From Dipteris shenzhenensis (taxonomy: Eukaryota > Polypodiophyta > Polypodiopsida > Gleicheniales): DNA of 64,000 bases. Under the pieces are notes generated by a model. It was given only the letters and a program-made list of their open reading frames with translations. It was not told where the DNA came from and did not search any database. Where the stretch lies: NCBI GenBank assembly GCA_047967505.1, contig CM106538.1. One strand, 5' to 3'. Numbering within the stretch: the first letter of the stretch is position 1; the number at the start of each line of letters is the position of its first letter. Position numbers and translations under genes: made by a program. Below, one piece after another: positions 19,203 through 30,379 of this stretch.

Positions 19203-22200
19203 CTATCCAATGCCCATCAATACATGACAATACTCAAACTGCTGACTAGGTAGACTCTTCATCAGCATATCTGCAGGGTTATCATCTGTATGAACCTTGA
19301 CAAGCTCTATGTGCTTGTCCTCAAGTACCTCCCTGATGAAATGGTACCTGACCTCAATGTGTTTGGTCTTTGCATGAAAGACCGGATTTCGTGCTAGCTG
19401 AATAGCACTCATGGAATCACTATGCAATGTCGGTACACTTGTATGAATCCCCAAATCTCCCACTAGCCGATCAAGCCATATAGCCTCCTTGCAACCCTCT
19501 GTGGCTGCAACATACTTAGCCTCTGTGGTAGGCAAAGCAATGCACTTCTGTGCGTGAGACATCCACGACACTGCACCACCTGCAAAAGTGAACACATAAC
19601 CAAAAGTGGATCTCCTACTATCCACATGCCCTGCATAGTCTGAATCTGTGTACCCAAGTACACGCATGTCTCCTTTACCAAAGCAGATGCACATCTCCTT
19701 GGTACCCTTCATGTACCTCATGATGCACTTAACTGCCTCCCAATGCCTCTTTCGTGGATTAGCCATATACCGGCTAACAACTCCCACTGCAAATGCAATG
19801 TCTGGTTTAGTAGCTATCATAGCATACATAAGACTCCCAACCACTGATGCATAAGGAACCTTGGCCATCATGGCCCTTTCCTCATCTGATTTGGGACTAT
19901 TTGTATGACTCAATTTCACATATGGAGGCAATGGAGTACTCACTGCCTTCCCCCCCTCCATATTGAAATGCTGTAATACTTTTGTAACATACTCTTTTTG
20001 TGAAAGCCAAAGGAGTTTCCTACTCCGATCACGCGTGATGTGCATACCAAGAATATGACCTGCAAGTCCCAAATCCTTCATATCAAAGGCCTCATGCAAC
20101 TTGGCCTTTAATGCATCTAGCTCATAAGTATTCTTACTAGCCAATAGCATATCATCCACATATAGTGCCAAGATTATCAGGCTATTATCCTTAGCCCTTT
20201 AATTGTAGAGGCAGTGATCAATTTCACTCCTTCTAAAACCCTGGGACCAAATGAAAGCATCAAACTTCTGATACCATTCTCTAGGCGCTTGCTTAAGACC
20301 ATAGAGACTCTTCTTCAGCTTGCAAACTAAATGCTCTTTGCCCTTTTCTTCAAAGCCTTCCGGCTGCACCATGTAAATTTCCTCATGCAAATCCCCATGC
20401 AAGAAAGCTATCTTGACATCCATCTGCATAAGCTCCATATCCTCTGATGCCACTAGTCCAAGCATGCATCTAAGCATGGTCATCTTCACAACCGGAGAGA
20501 ATATCTCATCAAAGTCCACACCCTTCTCTTGCTTGAACCCTTTAGCGACCAAACGGGCCTTATACCTAGGCATATCATCACCTGTGACCTTCATTTTGTA
20601 GACCCATTTACATGGCAATGCTTTCTTTCCATGTGGCAAAGAAACCAAGTCCCAAGTCTTATTCTTCATAAGTGAACTCATCTCTAATTGCATAGCATAC
20701 TCCCACTTGCATTGATCCTCACGCATCATAGCCTCTCTGTAGCAACAAGAAGGCTCCCCGCAATCAGTAAGCATCACAAAGTCTACCCCTGGAACAAACT
20801 TATCAGGCGGTCTAGACACTCTAGAAGATCTTCTCAAGGGCATTTCAGCTTGCTGTCCCACCTACATATCAGCCACATTTGGCTCATCATTTCCACCAAT
20901 AGATGATCCATCATCTACCCTTGATTGGATACCTATGGGAGTACTTGGTGGTAGCATTTCTTACACATTTGGTGCATGGACAGCTTGCTGTCTATCAACA
21001 TATGCAGGTGGATTCACGTCCTGGAAAGTGATTTTCCTCATTTCCACATCCCTCATGGGTGCCTTATGCATCTTCTTCTCATTGAAGACCACATCATGGC
21101 TGAATATGATCTTCTTTGCTTCTGGATCCCAGAGACGATAGCCCATCTCTCCACTTTCACCATAACCTAGAAAGATGCATTTCCTAGACTTAGGATCTAG
21201 CTTCTTTCGAAGCTCTTTTGGCACATGTGCATATGCCTCACACCCAAATATATGCAAATGAGATTAAGAGGGCTTCTTGCCACTCCATGCCTCTTTAGGA
21301 ATACCACCATCGAAACTCTTACTAGGTGATCTATTGATCACATGCACTGCAGTCTTCATTGCCTCAGCCCAAAAACCACCAGAAAGACTTGCATTGGAAA
21401 GCATGCATTACAACCTTTCTTGAATGGTACAGTTCATCTTTTCTGCAACTGGATTTTGCTCTGGAGTACGAGGGGATGTGAGCTCCCTCTTAATCCCACG
21501 CGTATCACAGAAATGCTGAAAGTCATGAGAGAGATACTCTCCACCATTGTTAGTCCGTAGGCATTTAAGCGTTCTACTTGACTGATTCTCAACCAAGGCT
21601 AGCCATTTCTGAAATACTTGGAACACATCACTCTTCCGAGCTATAGCATAAGCCCACACTTTCCTAGTTGCATCATCAATGAATGTCACATAGTATTCAG
21701 CCCTGCTTAATGACCGTGTAGGCATGGGACCACATACGTCTGAATGCACCAAATCAAGCTTTTCAAACTCTTTCTTTCCCCTTCTTTTATGGGCTGATTT
21801 AGTCTGCTTCCCATAGAGACAGTGCTCACAAAATTCAAAATCAGAGAAACTCAAATGCGGTACAGAACCCAAACGGCATAAGAGTTTCATTCCATTCTGA
21901 CTCATGTGCCCCAACCGGCAATGCCACAAAGAAGTGCTTGGCTACTCGGTAATTGCAACAACATGATCAAATACCCCTGATACATGTAAGGGATACAAAG
22001 TCCCACACTTGGCACCCCTGGCCAAAAGCATAGAGCCAAAAGCTACCCATAACATCATCAAATTTCAGTACTCCACCAGGTGCAGAGTTACTGACAGCTG
22101 TACGAAAGGTATCCCATGAGGATGGCAATGAACATAAGAGAAATATTGCCTTAATCTCCACATCAAAATTCATCTTCTGAGCCTGAAGCTGGCTGAAAAT

Positions 22201-22596
22201 AATATTGAATTCATTCAAGTGAGAAGCAATGGAGACCCCTTCCTTCATGTACAGCTCAAACAACCTCTTCATGAGGTAAACTTTATTAGAGGCAGTTTCC
22301 TTCTCATAAGTGGCACATAGTTTCTTCCACAAATCTTCCATAGTCTACTCATTTACTACTGTGAAATAAATTGACTCTGCAAGATGAAGTCTAATAGTAG
22401 ACTTTGCTAATGCATCCAACTCATTCCAATCATCCTCAAACATATTTGCAGGCTTAGCTTCAATCCCTACCGAGGGTTTAATCTACTTCTTTTGAATAAG
22501 CACATCCCTTATTTGTTCTTTCCACAAAGAAAAGTTTGTCCCATCAAACTTTTTAATGCTGAAAAACTCCTTTTCAGACATGGAAGAGGATGCCAT
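19203..22596 (-). pseudogene. copia gag-pol relic with internal gag-PR deletion
   Basis: Read from high to low. Gag starts at 22596 (M-A-S-S-S-M, then KKFDGTNFSLWKEQIRDV) and continues as UBN2 (21967-22341: LCATYEKETASNKVYLMKRLF, SLPSSWDTFRTAV). Two in-frame stops lie in Gag (after QKK and after VVNE). Near 22030 Gag runs, with a frame change, straight into the end of the protease region (MLLARGAKCGTLYPLHVSGVF), so zinc knuckle and DSGAS are deleted. 21408-21929 is GAG-pre-integrase and integrase core (WHCRLGHMS, HSDVCGP, FIDDATRKVWAY, NNGGEYLSHDF). 20961-21257 is the integrase C-terminus, 20199-20861 the RT fingers/palm (QMDVKIAFLHGDL, YGLKQAPREWYQKFD), and 19203-20171 the palm with YVDD, then RNase H (DSDYAG, TTEAKYVA, HSDSMSAI). 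The last two blocks are separated by a stop near 20180-20200. Confidence 0.9.
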
Positions 22597-24023
22597 GATG
22601 CAAATGAAACAAAATCCCAAATGCTAGTGCCTGCAAGAGAGAATCACACCAAATACCAGGTGCACCCAAATGTGTATGCCACAATAGAGTGAAATATCAC
22701 CAAAACTCAAAGCTCAAAGCATCAAAAGGTGCATCTGACTCATGTGCATATACTGTGCATCCATATGAGCAAATCTGGCCCAAAAGAAAATGCCAATAAG
22801 TGCCAAATGACTCAAGCATAAACACCGTCCATTGGCATATGCATCAATAATATCTCATCCAAGAGAGCATAGCACTATCAGTGCATCACCTGCAATGTGT
22901 CAAAGCTGTCCCTCAGCATAAAATAGCATCCATGTGCAAAGCGTCCATAAAAAATAGCATCTCACAAGGCAATTTGGGCCCATCAGTGCATCCAATAAGG
23001 ACCGTAATGCATCCAAATGGCCTATAAATCATCCACTGCAACCCAATGCATACCACGAATGAGCGCACACTACTCAAACTGCGACCAGAGTGATCTGCAT
23101 AAGGTATGCTCAAGAAATCATAGTCACTCGGTAATGACCGCTACTGAAAATAGAACCTGAGATGCCTCAAAACATGGGCGCCATTGCATAATCGGACTCA
23201 GCAAGAAAATCTACAAATATCTCTCTTCTGCCAGAACTCCAAAATCCCAACCGATGAGTGAGAAATGGGAGTCAACACTTATCCACTGCCATGTGGCATA
23301 AATCTGTGGTTTCAAAACATTAGAATGAAAAATGCATAACAGAGAGACGAAATCGAATACACAGAGATCTATAACTCTGAAAATCCTCCATCGAATTGTG
23401 CAAGAACTGACAAGTAGGGGTTTTTGGGCGTCCGGAACGCAATGGGATAGACAGTTTTGGAAACCGTGGTCTCAATCACGGGGTCCAACACACGGACTGA
23501 AAAACGTTTTTGGAAACAGAGCTATTTGTAAACTCCACCGGAGTGCGAATGATGAGCAACATAGAAGTTTTAGGACCTTTTGAGTCCACCGGAACTGACA
23601 GATCTACAAATGGTTGCTCCAAACTTGAGTTCCAACACCCGGGCAAAAAACGCAGAAACTGACACAGTGAGTCAGAAATCCAATGAAATGATCCCAGATT
23701 CAAGAATGAAGGTGTTTCCAAGCTCCTGAAGTGAAGTGGACACCAAAAGAAAGCAATAGTTACCTCTACAAGTCAATATGGAGTCTCTGTCATCGAACAG
23801 AACAGGAAAAAGCTCAAAAAACGACTTTTTTTTTTGGAAAACTCTTAACAGGCTCTCAAAACCACTTCGCAAAACCAAAGTGACTTTTCCAAAGGTTCCT
23901 CCAAGGTCTCTGCACACTTGGATGCAAGTAAAGTCGCCCACAAAGCTTCCCACAGAGCTTCTCCTTCCTTCCACAGAGCTGCTAAGCTTCAAGCATTCAT
24001 GCACGCTCAGCTAGATCACCCGG
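22597..24023 (-). other. untranslated leader of the copia element
   Basis: About 1.4 kb between PBS and Gag start. No convincing ORF; short ones at 22913-23113, 23476-23721 and 23672-24004 have no motifs. A long leader of this size is common in plant LTR elements. Confidence 0.6.
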
Positions 24024-24035
24024 GCTCTGATACCA
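24024..24035 (-). other. primer-binding site, initiator Met-tRNA
   Basis: GCTCTGATACCA on the plus strand, 2 bp from the LTR edge. Confidence 0.93.
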
Positions 24036-24037
24036 GT

Positions 24038-24206
24038 TGAGAGTGCTCTCAACGGAAGCAAGAATGGAAGAAGGAGAGAGAGAGATAGAGAGCCACATAG
24101 TTTTGGTGGGTGTAGAACCACCCTAATCTTCTTTTTCATTCATTTATATATGTGTTTGAGTATTGTACATAACGGGGTAAAGGCACAGTGACCTTTAACC
24201 CCCACA
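24038..24206 (-). repeat. 5' LTR, 169 bp
   Basis: TGAGAGTGCTCTCAACGG to TAACCCCCACA, followed by GTTTG. Confidence 0.93.
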
Positions 24207-24430
24207 GTTTGACCATCCAATGGGAAAGATATTTTGCACACATATCAAAATAGGTTTGATTCACACTTGTGAAAAGCATCCTACCCTTTGTGTATGAGTG
24301 CATTTGAATAATACACCTTAGGTACTATTTCTTGGCAATTCTGCATAACACTTGGTGAAAAAAGGTGTTTTTGGCACGTTTGCCCATCGATGGGAATGAT
24401 ATTTTGTACACGCCTCAATATAAGTTGTAG
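24207..24430. repeat. satellite monomers, right end of the array
   Basis: A bit more than one monomer (GTTTGACCATCC, ATTTTGCACACATATCAAAATAGG, AATAATACACCTTAGGTAC, ACACTTGGTGAAAAAAGG). The array stops within GTTGTAGG, where copia RNase H sequence begins. Confidence 0.9.
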
Positions 24431-24748
24431 GAGGCTATATGGACTGATTGGCTAGTGGGAGACTTGGGGATTCATACAGATGTATTGACATTGCATAGTG
24501 ATCCTGTGAGTGCTATTCTGCTAGCCCGAAATTCGATCTTTCACACAAAGACCAAACATATTGAGGTTAGGTACGATTTCATCTAGGAGGTACTTGAGGA
24601 CAAGAGCATAGAGCTTGTTAAGGTTCATATAGATGATAACCATGCAGAGATGCTGACGAAGAGTCTACCTTGTCTGTAGTTTGGGTATTGTCGTGTATTG
24701 ATGGGCATTGGATAGTATACTCACTGGTTGTTCTCCCTTAAAGGCACA
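24424..24748 (+). pseudogene. copia RNase H fragment, plus strand
   Basis: Homologous to the 3' end of the pol at 19203-20171 but in opposite orientation: WLVGDLGIHTDV, LHSDPVSAILLARN, FHTKTKHIEVRY, IELVKVHIDDNHAEMLTKSLP, RVLMGIG. Two in-frame stops (after DFI and after PCL). It ends at CTTAAAGGCACA, just before where the purine tract and LTR should be. The left junction falls in a short GTTG word shared with the satellite monomer. Confidence 0.8.
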
Positions 24749-25726
24749 AAACTTGTGTCTCATGCGCCCTCTCCTTCTCAGCTTTCGTTATGCCCTCACA
24801 ACTAGTATCAGAGCTATAATATAATGCCATCACCAACTCACAAGAGGAAGCTACAAAAGATAGTCTATTTAAGACCTGAGAGTCTTCTGTCAAAGATATC
24901 CTTCTTTAAAAGCTGAATCTCAATCTAAGATCAAAAGAAAAGCTGTAGATTACTTTGAGTACTTCATTTTTTGTTTTTAGATCTCTCTCATCTGAGTTTT
25001 TAGTGAAAAGTTACAGCTCTTGCAAAAAGTGAAATTTGTCCCTGCACGGATTCCATGTTGTTGGATCTCCATATTCAGGCCACCATTTGCAGTTCCAATG
25101 GTCTTGATGGATCTAGGTCCAAAACTTATATCTATGAAGATGCGTTTAATTCTTTGAACTTTTGAAGCTATGGTGAAGCTCTGTCTACTCCGACGTCATT
25201 ATTTCATCATTTCTTATGTGAGTGGGATCTCGAGATATAGGCAACCATTCGCAGAACCGTTTGTCCCATTGGATCCGAGACAATCCCAAAACCCCCACCT
25301 GCAAGTTCTTTTTTGATTCCATGCAAGATTGAAGCTATTCGGTCTGTCTATGTGAGATGATGTCATCATTACTTTCTCTGTTGCAATATTTCCAAAGGTT
25401 CCCATGACCCTTTGGTTGAATGACATGTGGCATATGACTTTTCTCATCACCGATTGAGATATTGGAGTTGCGACATAAGAGAAAAGTGTTTAGCTTGCCC
25501 TATTGAGTCCATATATGCATTGACATTCGCATTTGCAGGTAGGTCATATTCTGCTTTGGTAAACTGCGAGGGTTGATTCCCTCTTTCGCATCCATCAGTT
25601 GGGTTTTTTGAGTTCCAGCAGAAGAGAGATATTTGCAGATTGTCTTGCTGAGTCCGATTATGCGGTGATGCCCATGTTTTGAGGCATCCCAGGTTTTGCT
25701 TTCAGTAGCAGTCATTGCCTTGAGGT
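24749..25726 (+). other. LTR/leader-like remnant, no gene
   Basis: TTATGCCCTCACA at about 24789-24801 followed by ACTAGTATCAGAGC looks like an LTR end with a one-mismatch PBS (TAGTATCAGAGC). The following 900 bp resemble an LTR-element leader and hold no long ORF or domain; a 110-codon minus-strand ORF at 25500-25832 is the reverse of RT sequence in its left part only. Confidence 0.4.
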
Positions 25727-26717
25727 CGTGATTTTTAGGCGTACGAGAAAAATAGAGAAAGGTATTATGCTGCTTGTCATTTATGTTGATGATTTGATCA
25801 TCACAAGTGATAGTAATGAAGATATCCTTCATCTGAAAATGTTATTAAAGTAGAAGTTTGAGATGAAGGATTTGGGAGAGTTGCGTTACTTCTTGGGCAT
25901 TGAGGTGATTAGATCCACAAGTGGGATATGGCTCTTGCAGAGGCAGTATGGATTGGACATTTTGTCCAAATATGGGATGACAGGCTGTAAGCCGATTTAA
26001 GTTCCTTTGGAGCAGAATGTGAAGTTGAGCGCAGATGCAGGTGAGCTTCTGGAAGACCCTACTATGTATAGATGCATAGTAGGAAGTTTGATTTATATGA
26101 CTATTACCAGGCCAGATTTGAGCTATGCTGTTGGGTTGGTAAGTCAGTTTATGCAGGCTCCAAGGAAACCGCATTTGGATGCGGCTAGACGCATACAGAG
26201 GTATGTGAAGTCCACATTGCAGTATGGACTATTTTATGAGACTGGGGTTCACATACATTTGCATGGATACACTGATGCTAATTGGGCTGGTAGTATTTCT
26301 GATAGACGATCTACAAGTGGATATATGTTCTCTTTTGGGAGTGCTGCAGTCACTCGGAGCAGCAAGAAACAGCCTACAATTGCCTTGTCGAGCACAGAGG
26401 CTGAGTACAGGGGTGCAGCAATGGCTGCATGTGAGGTAGCTTGGTTGCATAAGCTACTGTATGATATGCATCAGTCTACAGATGGGCCAGTTGTCATTTA
26501 TTGTGACAACATGAGTAGTATACACTTGGCAAATAACCCAGTCTATCATGCTAAAACAAAGCACATTGAGGTGCATTATCACTATGTGCGGGAGAAGGTT
26601 CTAGTAGGTTTTATTGATCTAGTTTATGTCAGCATAGAGGATCAGGTAGCTGACATATTCACGAAGGCATTGGGTGCAAGTTTAGAGACCTGCTTGGTGT
26701 GCAAGAATTGGGATTGA
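25727..26717 (+). pseudogene. copia RT/RNase H relic, plus strand
   Basis: Close relative of the nested element's pol. RT: VIYVDDLIIT, FEMKDLGELRYFLGIEVI, IWLLQRQYGLDILSKYGM. Thumb and RNase H (26007-26717): TRPDLSYAVGLVSQFMQ, TDANWAGSISDRRSTSG, STEAEYRGAAMAACE, IYCDNMSSI, VADIFTKALG. Stops interrupt it after MLLK and after CKPI, near 25850 and 26000. Everything upstream of the YVDD box, including Gag, protease, integrase and the RT fingers, is missing. Confidence 0.88.
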
Positions 26718-26730
26718 GCTCAAGGGGGAG
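26718..26730 (+). other. polypurine tract
   Basis: GCTCAAGGGGGAG, identical in type to that of the nested element, immediately before the LTR. Confidence 0.85.
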
Positions 26731-27085
26731 TGTTGAGATATCGAGCTCCACTCGTGATATGCCAGGGTGACCGTTGTGCATTTATGTCACTGACTTGTTA
26801 GCTACAGATGCAGTTGGTACACCGCCCATGAATAATAGCTGGATGACAGCTATCTTTATGTACTCTAGTTAGTGGCTCAGTTAGTATGCCACCTTAGTTA
26901 GCTGAGTTTGGTTTGAGACCCACATATAGGGTTCACTTATTCTTTTGTACCAAGAGAGTTCTTTTGGCTTTCACAACTAAGAAGAGGAAAACTGTTTTCA
27001 GCCTCCACCTTTGTGTTTATTCCCCCATTGTGTATGTAAGAAAGCTGCAAGTGAGACTCCTTTCTTCTTTCCCACTCTCTTCACA
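26731..27085 (+). repeat. 3' LTR of the plus-strand copia fragment, 355 bp
   Basis: TGTTGAGATATCGAGC to CTCTCTTCACA. It matches 11873-12170 read on the other strand, with about 57 bp more. The coiled-coil relic on the minus strand begins right after it. Confidence 0.85.
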
Positions 27086-28051
27086 GGCTGTGGCTCCAAT
27101 TTCATGCTGATGTTTGGAGTGATTTGTGCTTGGTAGATACTCATTGAAATTCCCGAGAGGTCCCGTCCTCCTCTTGACTGTATGTTTGGGTATTGCCTCC
27201 AAAAACTACCAATGGGATTACCAGGCATGGGAATCCTATTTTTATCTTGTTGCAACTCCCTTGTGTTGCGAATTGGATTATCCAATTCTTGAAGCTCATT
27301 GATGGGATCATTAATGGGGTCTTCCATAGAAAACTGAAGGGAGATTGGAGGGACATGTGGTCTTGGGGGAGAGGAAGATGTTATAGGGGAAAAGCTTGAG
27401 GTCGAAGCAAGTAGTGAATTCAAGAATTTAGAAGTAGGGATGTTGAAGGAAAGTGGAGGGAGAGTAGGACAAATTGACTTAGCAACTTGATATTCCTTAA
27501 GGGATGGATTGTCAAGTGTTGGAAAAAAGTTAGGTGTAACTGAATGATAGGAGTAAGATTCTTGGATTAGGTGATAGTGTTGAGAGGCATGGGCAAAGAG
27601 GCATGGCAAGGAATATGGATTAGCGTGGATTTCTGGAAAGGTATGGAGGATAGTACTGGAGCTAGGTAGGGATGTGAGAATATCAGAATAGAGAGTGGCA
27701 AGATAGGGGAGATTAGATTAAAGGTAGACCACATATTCCTCTGGCAGATCCCTGTCGCTTCTGGTAGGCTTTGACAGCTTTAATTTTGGATTTTTCTGGG
27801 AGTTGTATCCCATGGAAGTTGCTGGTGATTGTTGCAGTAAAGGTAGGAGTCCAACTATTACCTGAAGAGTGGGGTTTTCCATCAAGCATTCATAATGTAG
27901 TATTGCATCAACCTTTACCCATATGAGATTTGCATGTACTGAGAGATAGAACACATTCCTCTCGTCTTCATCCATGTGCTGGCATAGATCTCAAAGATTC
28001 TTTGTGCTTGCTAGTCTGGTCCAATCAAGACCAGATACTACATGAAACATT
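27086..28051 (-). pseudogene. 3' part of an unknown broken ORF, cut by an LTR element
   Basis: Minus-strand reading continues across the gag-only insertion from 30669. 28051-27721 gives MFHVVSGLDWTRLAS, a stop, then DLCQHMDEDERNVFYLSVHA (27718-27975) and ends VVYL-stop. From about 27710 to 27086 another open stretch (about 200 codons) gives NLPYLATLYSDILTS, Ser/Pro-rich sequence (ITSSSPPRPHVPPISL), SMEDPINDPINELQELDNP and RDLSGISMS. Its apparent C-terminus (26998-27085) is LTR sequence, so the true end was lost. No domain recognised. It could be the gag-like or ORF1 region of an old element, or a host gene. Confidence 0.4.
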
Positions 28052-28319
28052 TGTTGGAATACTGAAAAGAAAGAGTAGAGTGGACACAAACTCAGAATAC
28101 TTGCTTATAGAATGAAGAAGAAAGAGGTCCTAAGTAGGCACCTCATACAAGGTCACTGACATCACTGATGACCTCAAAGCTCCACAATCATCTCCTCAAT
28201 CTGCTCCTAGATTCACTCAATCATCCTATGTGGCTTTTCCACCACCTAACTGTGCCTCTAGCACTCACACATAGAAACATAAGGTGTGCCTGAGGCATAC
28301 ACCTTGAGATATCCCAACA
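28052..28319 (-). repeat. 3' LTR of the gag-only element
   Basis: 268 bp, lacks the 20-bp insertion found in its partner. Confidence 0.95.
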
Positions 28320-28335
28320 AACCCCCCCTCAAGGG
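28320..28335 (-). other. polypurine tract
   Basis: AACCCCCCCTCAAGGG on the plus strand, a G-run of seven on the minus strand, next to the LTR. Confidence 0.8.
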
Positions 28336-28698
28336 AATGCCTCAGACTATGTCAAGGATACATCTAGTCTCATAGTTTCTCATGCCATCTCATGGTGATC
28401 AAGGATTAATCTATGGCTAGGTTCTCATGCTAGCAAGGGTTCCCTTGGGTGTAAGGTAAACAGAAAGGGATACAAACAGACCTTCCAATGGTTATCTCCC
28501 CTACATGTACATGCACACAATGTCTGTAGGAGGTACCATGGAACAAAACATACACATGGCCTACATCATAAGGTGACCAGAGGTGTTTACAAAACACACA
28601 AAACACAACACACAATAATTTATTTTCATTCATTTTGGAGGACTATCCAGGCTGAGTACCTTGACATAAAAAGAGTGATCTGGAGCATAGAGATGAGT

Positions 28699-29529
28699 TT
28701 AAAATGCATAATCTTCATGGGATGCCTCATCTTGTGGAGGCAAATTCACTGTAAGTAGATTTGCATTTTCTGCCTTTGCTTTGTCTCTGCAGAACTTCTC
28801 ACTATGGTTGTTTTTGCCACAGTGCTTACATGGATTAACTTTGAAGCAGTCCTTTGAAAGGTGATTTGTCTTTCCACAGTGATTGCAAGGAGAATACTTG
28901 CCCTTCTGGAATTTCATAACATAAGCAGTGTCATTGCCTTTCCTTAACTCCATATGTCTTTCTTCTTCTTGAAGAGCTGAGATAATGCCTTCAAGGTTTG
29001 GATTGGGAAGATTCTTCAAAGTGCTTACAATGTGATCAAAGCTTTCAGGCATACTCTTAAGTAGTACTGCCATAGCATCATCAGGGGTGATAGGAGAGTT
29101 GATAGAAGCTAACTGAGTCATAAGACTCCGCATATAGTTGACATGGGCAGCTAAAGTAGTATCACTTGCCATCTTTAATTCAAAGAAAGAGATTTTAAGT
29201 GATAGTTTAGAAATATGAGAGCTTGCACCAAAAATCAAATCTAGCTTCTGCCATGCTTCCGATGGAGACTCCAAGTCAGATATATGATGTATGTAATCAT
29301 CACCCAAAGCTAAAGCAATTATACCATATGCTTTTTCTTCTCTTGCTGGATCCCTTGCCGGTCGTGTCGGAGCTGAAGATTCCCCAGCATTTGAGGCCGT
29401 AGAAGAAGCGGTAGGAGTAGGTTTGACAAGTCCCCATAAGTTCTGCCGCATTAATGCAAATTTTACCTTCATTTGCCATGTATGGAACCCCTTTCCATTG
29501 AACTTCTCAAGATTATATAAAGTAGCCAT
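28699..29529 (-). CDS. Gag protein, 276 aa, intact
   Basis: Copia-type Gag, the RNA-binding structural protein of virus-like particles in the cytoplasm. Start chosen at the Met of MATLYNLEKFNGKGF (29529), the family's usual beginning; the frame is open 24 codons further up, into the leader. Residues 1-60 hold the DUF4219-like KFNGKGFHTWQMKVKFALMR, about 65-200 the UBN2 core (AWQKLDLIFG, ISFFELKMASDTTLAAHVNYM, AVLLKSMPESFDHIV). Two CX2CX4HX4C zinc knuckles lie at 215-228 and 234-247, where most copia Gags have one. The C-terminus is acidic (DEASHEDYAF), followed by a stop rather than a protease, so the shortness is by design of the element, not a break. Two LTR-derived promoters could express it. 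Confidence 0.93.
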   Translation of the reverse strand: MATLYNLEKFNGKGFHTWQMKVKFALMRQNLWGLVKPTPTASSTASNAGESSAPTRPARDPAREEKAYGIIALALGDDYIHHISDLESPSEAWQKLDLIFGASSHISKLSLKISFFELKMASDTTLAAHVNYMRSLMTQLASINSPITPDDAMAVLLKSMPESFDHIVSTLKNLPNPNLEGIISALQEEERHMELRKGNDTAYVMKFQKGKYSPCNHCGKTNHLSKDCFKVNPCKHCGKNNHSEKFCRDKAKAENANLLTVNLPPQDEASHEDYAF

Positions 29530-30367
29530 GAGAGGGTCTAACCCAGATATTGGGCAGTGTCTATCTCTCTTACAAGGCAAAAAGAACTGAGATACTTCCA
29601 AAGTATAGCCACTTGATGTAACAAATAGTAGTGACTAGTTTTCAAACAATGATGCTACTTTTGCATGCTTCATAGGAGTGAATGAAATAAGCACTTTCCA
29701 ATCACATCCAAGTCTAGCAAGTCAAAACAAAGCTGAAGCAACACTTGTAGTGAAGTTATTAAAAACTTCAAAAGACCAGAAATGCTAGAGTAGCATTTTA
29801 TGTAGCATCATCTTCAAAACTTGTCCAAAACTGTCAAAAATGAAAAGCTGAACTTGGAGGGCTTGTAGCTCACTCTTCAAAGCAAGGAAAAGAGGGCTTT
29901 CTAAAGCAAAAGAAAGCTCATATACCAGAGAAGGTCCAGCACAGAGGTTGGATGAAATGGTGCGCACTTTTGCCCGGGAGAGTTGCTACAAGCTAAAACT
30001 GAGTTTTGATGATTTCTCCCTCGTTACTAAACCAAATGACCTGAAAAATGGCTCAAAATCTTCGTCTTGAGGTCGCCCATCTACTCCTAAGAGGGCTCAG
30101 GCAATGGCGGAGTATGCAGGGAGTGCAACAAAAGAAATTCGCTGTTTGAAGAATGGCAGCCACCACAGACGTTTTTTCTTCAATTGCTTGCAGGTGGAAG
30201 TTCGCCCATACTAGAGGAGTTTCCAGCTCAGAGGGTTTGGGCAATGGCTGTTTGTAGATGGAGAACCAAGCTCTCAAAGATTTTGGGAAGAAAGAGGAAA
30301 ATGGAGAAGAAGAAGATGAAGAAGAAGAAGATGATGTGGCAGAAATGGGCTCAAGGGGGATCAAAGG
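29530..30367 (-). other. leader of the gag-only element
   Basis: About 840 bp between PBS and Gag with no ORF of note. A GAAGAAGAAGAT-like purine stretch lies at 30300-30335, close to the PBS. Confidence 0.6.
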
Positions 30368-30379
30368 GCTCTGATACCA
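30368..30379 (-). other. primer-binding site, initiator Met-tRNA
   Basis: GCTCTGATACCA on the plus strand, directly abutting the LTR. Confidence 0.95.

Larger units (their letters stand above)
18980..24206 (-). mobile_element. copia LTR retrotransposon in the satellite, with perfect TSD
   Basis: Short LTRs of 170 bp (18980-19149) and 169 bp (24038-24206), PBS complement at 24024-24035, purine tract at 19150-19165. Target duplication GTTTG at 18975-18979 and 24207-24211, inside the GTTTGACCATCC word of the satellite monomer. The two LTRs differ mostly by C/T transitions plus one indel. The pol region is broken and lacks the zinc knuckle and most of the protease, so the copy is inactive. Confidence 0.95.

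Noticed and set aside
26998-27085. C-terminal 29 codons of the 203-codon minus-strand frame at 26998-27609
   Set aside because: This part is the reverse of the copia LTR, so it is not native to the interrupted gene.
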